Below, piece after piece: positions 1 through 11,021 of a stretch of DNA of 64,000 bases; positions within the stretch are counted from its first letter, which is position 1, and the number at the start of each line of letters is the position of its first letter. A program made the translations under genes and the position numbers. Location: the NCBI RefSeq assembly GCF_036320965.1, contig NC_092287.1, forward strand, positions 10,575,297 to 10,639,296, in the 5' to 3' direction. The notes under the pieces were generated by a model that saw only the letters and a list, made by a program, of their open reading frames with translations, was not told where the DNA came from and made no database searches. The DNA comes from Panulirus ornatus (taxonomy: Eukaryota > Arthropoda > Malacostraca > Decapoda > Palinuridae).

Positions 1-1320
1 CTCTCTTTCTGCTCTCGTCCTTTCATTTCCAGCCCTCTCTGTTCCTTCCTCATTCTCCTCTCCCAGCGAAAGATAAAAAGCAACATTAATGCCCGTTTTT
101 CTTCCACCACGGAGGAGAGGAGACAGGACCCTTCATTCTTTCCTGCCCCGCTGAGCACAATATTGGCCCTGCAAACAGACCCTTCCTGTCAGACAGGCCA
201 CTGCTATAGCACCCTCTTCACCCTGACACCAGGAGAGAATTAGTAACGTTAAAAGGGAAATTTGGGATCCCTGACTTTGCTAGGGGTGGGACGAGTGACC
301 GCAGGACGACTGACCATGTTTATTGCCATTGTCAAAAATTGCTGTGGATGTGTTCCCACGCACAAACAGTCGCCGATAAAGTCTCGGAACACCCCTGAAT
401 GAAGCTGTACCAAGCTCATTGTCTCGACGAGCAGGGACGAAGCCCTCGGTACAGTGACGTTCGAAATTTCGACCAGAATTATAGCGAGACTTCGGGACTT
501 ACGACTCAAGGAAAATATTGTACCGTCCTCCATGCTCACTCGTGTCCTTAACTCCTAGAACTCTTTGTCTGCGACTCTACACAAACTGCAGGTACGTGTA
601 GCTTAGAAAGATACGAAAATGTAAGTGTATTGCGGGTGGTAAATGATTTCAGGAAGGTTGATGGAGTTGTTAGGGGTGTGTTTGCGTGTGAATCAGTGAT
701 GATCAGTGGGAGCAGCGGAGGGAAACGTGGTGTGTGGGTGATCATACAAGGAAAGGCGTAGGAACTGTGATGCAAGATGAGTTGGGGGGGAAATATAGAT
801 GAGAGAGAGAGAGAGAGAGAGAGAGTCAACTTGACCTTAGACAAGATAGACTGTGAAGCAGCCGAACAGAGCGCATACCTGAAAAACAGCCATCACAGAA
901 GGGGGGAAACAGACAGATCCCAGAGGATACAGGTTGATGTAAGCATATTTCAGGAGCCGATGACAGGGGAATGGCTACAGACCTCCAAGCCAAGGACATA
1001 AACATTTCGAATGGTAGGGGTGAATGGCTGAAGACCCAGATCCTACTAGACAACTGTCATTCACAGTAAATGATAATGCAGGATTGAAGTTAGCGTAAAA
1101 ATCTTGCCGCAGTCTGTCACTCTATCTAGATTTTCAAATGCATATTGATGATCCAAAATGATTTGTAACTTCAGTTCCACTTCATTAGTTAATTTTTAGA
1201 ATTATAGTACGGAAATGGTGTACAAAGATGGTTATTGCGCTTCAAAAATTTATTTCTAATCATAAAGAAATGACTGATTTGATACTGCAAAGGCAATGGT
1301 TCTCAGGCAGGTTAATGATT
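1..1320. other. No recognisable gene
   Basis: I recognise no gene in this stretch. The part around 240-540 is richer in CpG than most of the window and carries a 96-codon open frame on the minus strand, but its translation resembles no family I know and it has no flanking splice or promoter signals that I can defend. A GA microsatellite lies at 800-825. Confidence 0.5.
800..825. repeat. (GA)n microsatellite
   Basis: Uninterrupted GA dinucleotide run of about 25 bases, directly visible. Confidence 0.95.
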
Positions 1321-1462
1321 AGAATGAAGTTCTTATATGTCCTTGTCATTACACTGAAGTTGTTATATGTCCCTGTGATTAGACTGAAGTAGTTATATGT
1401 CCCTGTGATTAGACTGAAGTTGTTATATGTCCCTGTGATTAGACTGAAGTTGTTATATGTCC
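1321..1462. repeat. 30-bp tandem repeat, about 5 copies
   Basis: The unit begins AGACTGAAGTTGTTATATGT and is 30 bp long. The first copies are diverged and the third and fourth are nearly identical. Because 30 is divisible by three, the minus strand reads as a 10-residue peptide repeat, which explains the open frame there; I do not treat it as coding. Confidence 0.93.
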
Positions 1463-1559
1463 ATGATTCCCGGGTGTAAGGCGTCGTCAGAATATGTACC
1501 AACGTTTACTGTTGTCTCTTTCCCTCTCTCTCTCAGGAGACCAGCCGGCTGCCATTGTG

Positions 1560-2240
1560 CATGAGAACAACAGCGGTGCGGGGTTAGTGGTGAGGTTGAC
1601 TCCCTTTATCTCCGTCTGCCTGACCTGTCTCCTCCACCTCACAGTGGTAGGAGGTTGGTGGTGAGGCTCACCTCTCCACCACCTCTTAGTGGTGTGGGTG
1701 GGGGTGAGGTGGACTTCCTTCACCTCCGTCTGCCTCACTTGTCTCCTCCACCTCACAGTGGTGGGGGAGTTGAGGTGAGGCTCGTCCCCTCCTCTTCCTC
1801 ACAGTGGTGAGGGTGAGGCTTGCCACACTTTAACATTACAGTGGGATGGGAGGTTATAAGGTTTGCCTCCTCTTTCACCTCACAGTAGGAGGGGGATGAT
1901 AATGAGGTTCGCCCCCTCCTCCACCACACAGTGGTGGGGGTGAGGGGTTGGAGTAAGGCTCACCCTCTCCTACACCTTAAAGTAGTGGGGATGGTTGTGA
2001 GACTTTCCCCCTCATTCACTTAACTGTAGTGGGGATGGTTGTGAGGCTTACCCCTTTCCTCATCGCACAGTGTTGGAGATGTTTGTGAGGTTTGCCCCCT
2101 TCCTTCATCTCACAATGGTGGAGCTGGCTGAGACTCGCCCCCTCCTTCACTGTAAAGTGGTGGGGATGGTTATGAGGCTCACCTCTCCCTCACCTAACAG
2201 TGTCAGAGATGATTGTGAGGCTGCCCCCCTCCTTACCTCA
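1560..2240. repeat. Degenerate GC-rich minisatellite, ancestral part of the satellite block
   Basis: Diverged units of roughly 40-65 bp built on CACAGTGGTGGGG and GTGAGGCTCGCCCCCTCC. The part 1671-1935 is almost identical to 3000-3265, and the sequence that follows it (1935-2000) reappears at 4505-4570. The array at 3.0-4.5 kb therefore looks like an amplification of this segment. No coding function is inferred. Confidence 0.85.
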
Positions 2241-2972
2241 CAGTGATGGAGATGGCTGTGAGACTTGCCCCCTCCTTCACCTCACAGGGGTGGAGATGGC
2301 TGTGAGACTTGCCCCTTCCTTCACCTCACAGGGTGGAGATGGCTTTGAGTCTCGCCCCTTCTATCACCTCACAGGGTGGAGATGGCTGTGAGACTTGCCC
2401 CCTCCTTCACCTCACAGGGTGGAGATGGCTGTGAGACTTGCCCCCTCCTTCACCTCACAGGGTGGAGATGGCTGTGAGACTTGCCCCTTCCTTCACCTCA
2501 CAGGGTGGAGATGGCTGTGAGACTTGCCCCCTCCTTCACCTCACAGGGTGGAGATGGCTGTGAGACTTGCCCCCTCCTTCACCTCACAGGGTGGAGATGG
2601 CTGTGAGACTTGCCCCCTCCTTCACCTCACAGGGTGGAGATGGCTGTGAGACTTGCCCCCTCCTTCACCTCACAGGGTGGAGATGGCTGTGAGACTTGCC
2701 CCTTCCTTCACCTCACAGGGTGGAGATGGCTGTGAGACTTGCCCCCTCCTTCACCTCACAGGGTGGAGATGGCTGTGAGACTTGCCCCTTCCTTCACCTC
2801 ACAGGGTGGAGATGGCTGTGAGACTTGCCCCCTCCTTCACCTCACAGGGTGGAGATGGCTGTGAGACTTGCCCCCTCCTTCACCTCACAGGGTGGAGATG
2901 GCTGTGAGACTTGCCCCTTCCTTCACCTCACAGGGTGGAGATGGCTGTGAGACTTGCCCCCTCCTTCACTGT
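2241..2972. repeat. 43-bp minisatellite, about 17 copies
   Basis: The unit begins CAGGGTGGAGATGGCTGTGA and continues with GACTTGCCCCCTCCTTCACC, 43 bp in all. Later units are nearly identical and differ mainly at one C/T site (CCCCCTCC versus CCCCTTCC). Open frames across it are by-products of the repeat. Confidence 0.93.
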
Positions 2973-2997
2973 AAAGTGGTGGGGATGGTTATGAGGC

Positions 2998-4507
2998 TCA
3001 CCTCTCCACCACCTCTTAGTGGTGTGGGTGGGGGTGAGGTGGACTTCCTTCACCTCCGTCTGCCTCACTTGTCTCCTCCACCTCACAGTGGTGGGGGAGT
3101 TGAGGTGAGGCTCGTCCCCTCCTCTTCCTCACAGTGGTGAGGGTGAGGCTTGCCACACTTTAACATTACAGTGGGATGGGAGGTTATAAGGTTTGCCTCC
3201 TCTTTCACCTCACAGTAGGAGGGGGATGATAATGAGGTTCGCCCCCTCCTCCACCACACAGTGGTGGGGGTGAGGTGGACTTCCTTCACCTCCGTCTGCC
3301 TCACTTGTCTCCTCCACCTCACAGTGGTGGGGGAGTTGAGGTGAGGCTCGTCCCCTCCTCTTCCTCACAGTGGTGAGGGTGAGGCTTGCCACACTTTAAC
3401 ATTACAGTGGGATGGGAGGTTATAAGGTTTGCCTCCTCTTTCACCTCACAGTAGGAGGGGGATGATAATGAGGTTCGCCCCCTCCTCCACCACACAGTGG
3501 TGGGGGTGAGGTGGACTTCCTTCACCTCCGTCTGCCTCACTTGTCTCCTCCACCTCACAGTGGTGGGGGAGTTGAGGTGAGGCTCGTCCCCTCCTCTTCC
3601 TCACAGTGGTGAGGGTGAGGCTTGCCACACTTTAACATTACAGTGGGATGGGAGGTTATAAGGTTTGCCTCCTCTTTCACCTCACAGTAGGAGGGGGATG
3701 ATAATGAGGTTCGCCCCCTCCTCCACCACACAGTGGTGGGGGAGTTGAGGTGAGGCTCGTCCCCTCCTCTTCCTCACAGTGGTGAGGGTGAGGCTTGCCA
3801 CACTTTAACATTACAGTGGGATGGGAGGTTATAAGGTTTGCCTCCTCTTTCACCTCACAGTAGGAGGGGGATGATAATGAGGTTCGCCCCCTCCTCCACC
3901 ACACAGTGGTGGGGGAGTTGAGGTGAGGCTCGTCCCCTCCTCTTCCTCACAGTGGTGAGGGTGAGGCTTGCCACACTTTAACATTACAGTGGGATGGGAG
4001 GTTATAAGGTTTGCCTCCTCTTTCACCTCACAGTAGGAGGGGGATGATAATGAGGTTCGCCCCCTCCTCCACCACACAGTGGTGGGGGTGAGGTGGACTT
4101 CCTTCACCTCCGTCTGCCTCACTTGTCTCCTCCACCTCACAGTGGTGGGGGAGTTGAGGTGAGGCTCGTCCCCTCCTCTTCCTCACAGTGGTGAGGGTGA
4201 GGCTTGCCACACTTTAACATTACAGTGGGATGGGAGGTTATAAGGTTTGCCTCCTCTTTCACCTCACAGTAGGAGGGGGATGATAATGAGGTTCGCCCCC
4301 TCCTCCACCACACAGTGGTGGGGGTGAGGTGGACTTCCTTCACCTCCGTCTGCCTCACTTGTCTCCTCCACCTCACAGTGGTGAGGGTGAGGCTTGCCAC
4401 ACTTTAACATTACAGTGGGATGGGAGGTTATAAGGTTTGCCTCCTCTTTCACCTCACAGTAGGAGGGGGATGATAATGAGGTTCGCCCCCTCCTCCACCA
4501 CACAGTG
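2998..4507. repeat. Higher-order satellite with 236-bp and 173-bp units
   Basis: The landmark CAGTGGTGGGGGAGTTGAGG occurs at 3086, 3322, 3558, 3731, 3904 and 4140. Spacings are 236, 236, 173, 173 and 236 bp. The 173-bp units lack a 63-bp block that contains CTTCACCTCCGTCTGCCTCA. A last unit near 4376 lacks a different block. Repeats appear essentially identical to one another, suggesting recent homogenisation. The overlapping minus-strand open frames of 60-96 codons here are artefacts. Confidence 0.93.
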
Positions 4508-4658
4508 GTGGGGGTGAGGGGTTGGAGTAAGGCTCACCCTCTCCTACACCTTAAAGTAGTGGGGATGGTTGTGAGGCTCCCCACCTCCTTTACCTGACTG
4601 TGGTGGGGATGGTGAGCTGTGGAAGGACCTCTGTAGCTCAAGAAATTGCTGGTTGTAG

Positions 4659-4737
4659 ACACATGCTAAAATCCCTACGAAAAAGGAAAATATGGCCTCC
4701 CATGGATCATGAAATCAAAGTCTCATTCTACTCAAAA
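4659..4737 (+). other. Possible internal exon of an unknown host gene (weak)
   Basis: An open stretch encodes a short basic peptide containing RKRKIWPPMDHEIKVSFYSK and is followed immediately by a consensus 5' splice site, GTAAGT at 4738-4743, in phase 0. A possible acceptor is GGTTGTAG ending at 4658. I do not recognise the peptide. It shares only W-P-P-(M/L)-D with the exon-like segment at 41488-41544. It could equally be chance; an RNA alignment would decide. Confidence 0.2.
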
Positions 4738-4743
4738 GTAAGT

Positions 4744-5369
4744 TTATGGAACTTCACGTCCCAAAAAATTCAGTATTTATAATTCACTGTTTTGTTTCAT
4801 ATTATTACTGATGGTTTAACATCAAGGTGATACTTTTTCTATTCCCTTTAGATCTTGATAGTATTTGAGATATTTACATGATTCTTGTTTTGTAGTAGCA
4901 CTTTACGTAATATATATTCCACGCCTAAGAAGGATGATGTTATGAAAAGTTTACACATATTTCTTTAAGTACATGGCTTCAAGGTTTTACTTTAGCTTAT
5001 TATGCAAAGTGTAATTTCTCTTCTTCGTCATCAACTGAATCAACTACGGATGTAGCCTGTTAAAGATTAATTTTAAATTTTTAGGGGCGAGTCTAAAGTA
5101 AATTCAAGCATGTTTGTGGTCTCTTTTAAGGGGTAAGTTTGGGTAATTAAGGACCCATAGTACAAGATCTGTGATTTGTTTTTGGTTTACTAACAAACCA
5201 GTTTATTTCTATGTTTTTTCTTTAAAGCACCATGGAATGAAAAAGTGTTTGGTCATTTAATCACCATCATGTATCCTCTCTTCCAGAATTTCTTCACACT
5301 CACAATTATACCTTCATACCTCAAAAATTCCTCTTTTTAAGTTCTCATTTGATAAAAATCTTCTAATTC
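4744..5369. other. AT-rich unique sequence, nothing recognised
   Basis: No family resemblance, no long open frame and no tandem structure seen. Confidence 0.5.
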
Positions 5370-6722
5370 TCTCCTTCCACCATATTCTCATGCTTTCCAT
5401 ACGTCCTCATCCTTTCACCTCACTCTTGTGCACACTTATCTTTCATCAGATTCCTTGCATCCATTTTTCTCTGCATTTTTCTCTCCTTCCACCATATTCT
5501 CATGCTTTCCATACGTCCTCATCCTTTCACCTCACTCTTGTGCACACTTATCTTTCATCAGATTCCTTGCATCCATTTTTCTCTGCATTTTTCTCTCCTT
5601 CCACCATATTCTCATGCTTTCCATACGTCCTCATCCTTTCACCTCACTCTTGTGCACACTTATCTTTCATCAGATTCCTTGCATCCATTTTTCTCTGCAT
5701 TTTTCTCTCCTTCCACCATATTCTCATGCTTTCCATACGTCCTCATCCTTTCACCTCACTCTTGTGCACACTTATCTTTCATCAGATTCCTTGCATCCAT
5801 TTTTCTCTGCATTTTTCTCTCCTTCCACCATATTCTCATGCTTTCCATACGTCCTCATCCTTTCACCTCACTCTTGTGCACACTTATCTTTCATCAGATT
5901 CCTTGCATCCATTTTTCTCTGCATTTTTCTCTCCTTCCACCATATTCTCATGCTTTCCATACGTCCTCATCCTTTCACCTCACTCTTGTGCACACTTATC
6001 TTTCATCAGATTCCTTGCATCCATTTTTCTCTGCATTTTTCTCTCCTTCCACCATATTCTCATGCTTTCCATACGTCCTCATCCTTTCACCTCACTCTTG
6101 TGCACACTTATCTTTCATCAGATTCCTTGCATCCATTTTTCTCTGCATTTTTCTCTCCTTCCACCATATTCTCATGCTTTCCATACGTCCTCATCCTTTC
6201 ACCTCACTCTTGTGCACACTTATCTTTCATCAGATTCCTTGCATCCATTTTTCTCTGCATTTTTCTCTCCTTCCACCATATTCTCATGCTTTCCATACGT
6301 CCTCATCCTTTCACCTCACTCTTGTGCACACTTATCTTTCATCAGATTCCTTGCATCCATTTTTCTCTGCATTTTTCTCTCCTTCCACCATATTCTCATG
6401 CTTTCCATACGTCCTCATCCTTTCACCTCACTCTTGTGCACACTTATCTTTCATCAGATTCCTTGCATCCATTTTTCTCTGCATTTTTCTCTCCTTCCAC
6501 CATATTCTCATGCTTTCCATACGTCCTCATCCTTTCACCTCACTCTTGTGCACACTTATCTTTCATCAGATTCCTTGCATCCATTTTTCTCTGCATTTTT
6601 CTCTCCTTCCACCATATTCTCATGCTTTCCATACGTCCTCATCCTTTCACCTCACTCTTGTGCACACTTATCTTTCATCAGATTCCTTGCATCCATTTTT
6701 CTCTGCATTTTTCTCTCCTTCC
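5370..6722. repeat. 112-bp satellite, about 12 near-identical units
   Basis: The unit contains CTCATGCTTTCCATACGTCC and CACTCTTGTGCACACTTATC and repeats every 112 bp (landmarks at 5503, 5615 and 5727). Units look identical by eye. Since 112 leaves remainder 1 modulo 3 and the unit has no stop in any plus-strand frame, three overlapping 415-448 codon frames result. These are a consequence of periodicity and are not annotated as genes. The array ends exactly where antisense RTE-B sequence begins. Confidence 0.97.
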
Positions 6723-7144
6723 TTTATAAACAATGAAAAGTCACAATGACATTACACAGCCCTGCTTCACACCCACATATATATCATAACTTTTGCTCCT
6801 TCCACTCTTACATATGCATTTGCTCCTCTTAAGAAGGCTTTCACACCATTCAACAGTTGTCTCCCTACCCCATATGTACTTAACACATCCCATAAAACAT
6901 TCCACTTGACTCTCATATGCTTTCTACAGATCCATAAAAGCTGCATACAGCTTCTTACCTTTTGCTAAATACTTTTCTGTGGTCATCTTTACCACATAAA
7001 TTTGATCCACACATTCCCTTCCTCTCCAAAAACCCCTTTGTTCCTGACTTATTCTGCATTCAGTCACTTTCATCACTATAAATCAGCATTCTTGAATACA
7101 CTTTTCCTTGTATTTCCTTGTAAACTTAACAGACTTTTGTCTAT
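6723..7144 (-). mobile_element. RTE-B fragment (reverse transcriptase fingers/palm part)
   Basis: Antisense fragment of the older RTE-like family. On the minus strand it matches the part of the 7935-8336 reverse transcriptase that runs from the segment before motif A to motif B, with several frame disruptions. It abuts the 112-bp array on one side and the 3' end of another RTE-B copy on the other. Both ends are truncated. Confidence 0.75.
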
Positions 7145-8546
7145 CTATCAATATCTCTGATGCCTGTCTCCTTCGGGAACTCCCATCAAGGGGTGGACAC
7201 GGCAAAGGATTCTCCACTTATCCCTGTCCTTATGTGCCTCCCTCACATACACCATTCCATGCATTCTTCCTCTGTTTTTCTCCATCCAGTATTCCTCCAC
7301 CCTATTTGCCCATGTCACAGGTGGTCTTCCACTCTCACCAGTACCTTTAATTGTGCTATCACACACTCTCCTTGTGAACTCCCAAAGTATTATGTTTCAC
7401 CCATTCTACCACTCCACAACTCATTTCCTTTGCATTCCTTACTATACCACATCTCTCATACTCTCTTTCATTTCTTTCTTCATTCCATATAGTCACACCA
7501 CATGCTCTTCTCAAATAACTCATTTCCACAGCGTAGATTCTTGACTTCTGTGCCTCACTCCATGTCCATGTTTCGGCTGCATTGGTCAGGGTTGGGAGGA
7601 CTATGCTGTCAATTAATCTTCTCTTCACTTTCATACTTACACCTCCACCCTTCTTTATTCTATTAAGAGACCCAGTGACTCATCTACCTTGTACTACTCT
7701 CTTCCTTATCTCTCCTTCCATATCACCACATTTACCCAAAACAGCTCCCAGATTCTTAATTTCCCTCACATGTACCATTTTTTTTTCCCCATATCCACAG
7801 CACAGTTTAGTACCACTTTTTTCTTTCACTCTATATGGTTTTACAAAATCTATTCTTTCGCCCCATTTTCCTTCAAATACCATTACTTTACTTTTACTTG
7901 CATTTATGTTCAATCTCCTGTGCTTCCACACTTCTTAAAACACACTTACAACCTTGTGCAACTCCTCTTCACTCTCCACAAATAACCCTGTGTCATCAAT
8001 GAATAGGCTTGCCACTAGCCACTGTATCTCATCACCACATTCCATCTTTGCACCCCTTTTCCGTAGTTTTGCTTTTGTATCTCTTATCACTCCATCCATA
8101 TGTATATTAAAAAGCCACGGTGACATCACACAGCCATGCCTCACACCTACATGTATCCCAAAACTTTCACTCAGCTCTCCATCCACTCTTACACATGCCT
8201 TTGCTCCTTTATAGAAGGTCTTTACACCATCCAACAGTTTCCCCCCCATATCATATATCTTTAACACATTCCACAAAGCATTCCACTTGACACTGTCATA
8301 CGCTTTCTCCAGATCCATAAAAACTGCATACAACATAAAACCTCTTACCTTTTGCTAAATACTTTCCCATGGTCATCTTTACAAAACAAAAATCAGATCC
8401 ACATATCCTCAATCTTTCTTAAAACTCCCTTGCTCTTCACTTATTATTCAGTCAGTCACTTCCATCACTCTCAATAAATTTTCTTTCATAGACTTTTCCT
8501 GGTATACTTAACAGACTTGTTTCCCTATAATTGCTACATACATCCT
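7145..8546 (-). mobile_element. RTE-B retrotransposon, 3' half, antisense
   Basis: Non-LTR retrotransposon coding for a reverse transcriptase. The best open piece is 7935-8336 on the minus strand (133 codons). It holds motif A (MDLEKAYDSVKW), motif B (VRHGCVMSPWLFN) and motif C as FIDD where FADD is usual. Pieces at 7680-7931, 7359-7634 and 7148-7366 carry the thumb and C-terminal region (SKSKVM, VLPTLTNAAETWTW, PPVTWANRVEEY) in other frames, so the copy is dead. The 3' end near 7145 is marked by GATGGGAGTTCCCGAAGGAG, which recurs in two other RTE-B copies. Its 5' half resumes at 9557 after an RTE-A insertion. Confidence 0.85.
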
Positions 8547-9556
8547 TTGATGATACAGCGCTGGTGGCTGATTCAGGTGAGAAACTGCAGAAGCTGGTGA
8601 CTGAGTTTGGTAAAGTGTGTGAAAGAAGAAAGCTGAGAGTAAATGTGAATAAGAGCAAGGTTATTAGGTACAGTATGGTTGAGGGACAAGTCAATTTGGA
8701 GGTATATGGTTGCGAGGCTTGGTCTATAGATAGAGTTGTGCGGAGGAGGGTGGATGTGCTGGAAATGAGATGTTTGAGGACAGTATGTGGTGTGAGGTGG
8801 TTTGATTGAGTAAGTAATGAAAAGGTAAGAGAGATGTGTGGTAATAAAAAGAGTGTGGTTGAGAGAGCAGAAGAGGGTGTTTTGAAATGGTTTGGTCACA
8901 TGGAGAGAATAGTGAGGAAAGATTGACCAAGAGGATATATGTGTCAGAGGTGGAGGGAACGAGGAGAAGTGGGAGACCAAATTAGAGGTGGAAGATGGAG
9001 TGAAAAAGATTTTGAGTGATCGGGGCCTGAACATGCAGGAGGGTGAAAGGCATGCAAGAAATAGAGTGAATTGGAACAATGTTGTGTACCGGGGTCGACG
9101 TGCTGTCAGTGCATTGAATCAGGGCAAGTGAAGTGTCTGGGGTAAACCATGGAAAGTTTTGTGGGGCCTGGATGTGGAAAGGGAGCTGTGGTTTCGGTGC
9201 ATTATTACATGACAGCTAGAGACTGAGTGTGAACGAATGTGGTCTTTGTTGTCTTTTCCTAGCGCTACCTCGCACACATGCGGGGGGAGGGGGTTGTCAT
9301 TTCATGTGTGGCGGGGTGGTGATGGAATGAATAAGGGCAGACAGTATGAATTATGTACATGTGTGTATATGTTTATGTCTGTGTGTACATATATGTATAC
9401 GTTGAGATGTATAGGTATGCATATGTGCATGTGTGGACGTGTATGTATATACATATGTATATGAGTGGGTTGGGCCATTCTTTCGTCTGTTTCCTTGTGC
9501 TACCTCGCTAACACGGGCGACATCGACAAAGTATAATTAAATAAAATAGAATAAAC
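8547..9556 (+). mobile_element. RTE-A copy 1, 5'-truncated and internally deleted, inside RTE-B
   Basis: Starts at reverse transcriptase motif C (DDTALVADSGEKLQKLVTEF) and runs through the C-terminal region to a long 3'UTR. About 210 bp are missing at 8704 compared with the copy at 23.6-25.5 kb, joining the knuckle region directly to YGCEAWSI. The 3'UTR carries both hairpin modules (GCTACCTCGC followed by a GCGGG-like arm, near 9262 and 9499) and ends in the old-type tail AAGTATAATTAAATAAAATA rather than poly-A. It splits one antisense RTE-B copy: the sequence either side of the insertion is contiguous in the RTE-B copy at 11022. Confidence 0.88.
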
Positions 9557-10860
9557 TTTATTCAGGAACAATAATAGCTTTCACGCAATCCTCAAGCATA
9601 ACCTTGTGTTTCCATGCAAAATTACATTTAAGATGCATCCACTTTATCACACTTTCTTCTCCATACTTCAGCATGTCAGCAGAAATCCCATCCACTCCAG
9701 GTGCCTTTCCAACCTTCAGCCTCATTATTGCCTTTCTTACCTCCCTCTGTGCTATAGGCCTCTGCACTTATATCCTCTTCCTTCCCTCCTCCATACCTAT
9801 GCTTGTAACAACTGCTGCATCTTCTTCTCCAACATTCATCAGCTCTTCAGAATACTATTTCCAGCTTCCTCTCATGTCCTCCTTTTGATTCAGCCATTCC
9901 CCTTCCTTACTTCTCCCATCAATATTTCCATTCTTACAACCACCTCTTTCCTTTTTCTTTTCGCCTTCTTCCAGTATAGTTTCTTATTATCCCGGAAATT
10001 TTCACTTTCTTCCAAAATCTTAATCTACTCTTTCTTTGCTTTCCTCTATCAGCTTCTTAGCATTCTGCTTTCATATTTTGTACTCTTCTCTCCTCCTTTG
10101 TTGAACTTCCACAGGTATGCTCCTATTGATCAATCAACCATATGCCTTTTTCTTCTCTTCCACAGCATTTCTAATCTCTTCTGACCACCATGCAGTGCCC
10201 TTTTCATTCTTGTATCTCACTACCTTGTATCTAACTACTGATTCTACAACCTTTACAAGTATTTTTTTTTAACATTTTAAACACCTCATTCGCACATGAC
10301 TGCATTCCTACATTTACTGCATTTCCGTCTAAGCCTTCACTTACCTTCTTTTAATACTCCTTCCTGTATTTTTCCTGATTCATCTTCTCAATTGCCAACA
10401 CTTCAGCCTCTTCATTCTTCGTTACACCATACCTCCACCTTTTCCTGATCCTTATCCCCACAAGAACCATGAAATGGTCAGAGTCTCCATAGAATCCTCT
10501 CATGGAGCATAACCTTCCTCATCCAGGATAGCCTTCTCAATCTTTCATACACTGTCACATAATCAGTCAAAGCCTTTTGCTTTTCTCTTCCATCATTCCT
10601 TATCCTTGTATATCTGTGGATCATCTTGTGTTGAAAAAAGGTTTTCATAAGGAATGAACCCCTTTCAGCACAAATATCCACAAGATAGCTTCCATTCTCT
10701 TTTACACCGGGCACTCCCCATTTACCAACTGTTTCACCAATTTCATCAAATCCCACTTTAACACTCATATCACCTAGTACAACCATGTTTCTATCATTCT
10801 CAAAACCGTTTATGCAGTCATTTGAATTCCTCCAGAAAAGCTTCATTTCTCCCTTACCTC
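9557..10860 (-). mobile_element. RTE-B retrotransposon, 5' half (endonuclease and RT N-terminus), antisense
   Basis: Continuation of the element interrupted at 8547. Minus-strand pieces at 9558-9767 encode the start of the reverse transcriptase (KVGKAPGVDGISADMLKYG, then an IIVPE segment). Pieces at 10478-10846 encode the APE-like endonuclease, with VVLGDMSVKVG corresponding to the family GDFNA motif. The endonuclease cuts target DNA to prime reverse transcription. Many frame breaks make it a pseudogene. The 160 bases after 10860 are probably diverged upstream sequence of the same family. Confidence 0.75.
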
Positions 10861-11021
10861 ATACAGTCTTCATGTTCACAAGTGCATTTACACATGCCCA
10901 TACATATTTCACAGTCCCCTTTCCTTTCACCCTGCACTATTCCTAATCCATTCCATCCATGCTCTGTAACACCTTCCATACTCTTGGTGGTAGTAGAATT
11001 GAACATCCCTCTTTTCCTCTT

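Noticed and set aside
249..539. 96-codon minus-strand frame in CpG-richer DNA
   Set aside because: No family resemblance and no supporting signals.
1321..1462. CRISPR-like array of 30-bp repeats
   Set aside because: Repeats are directly contiguous with no spacers, in a eukaryotic context.
3083..4503. Repeated 60-96 codon minus-strand frames with RWRRQVRQTEVKEVHL
   Set aside because: Translations of the 236/173-bp satellite; repetition follows the DNA unit.
5390..6749. Three overlapping 415-448 codon plus-strand frames
   Set aside because: They are translations of the 112-bp satellite in three frames; no gene signal besides lack of stops.
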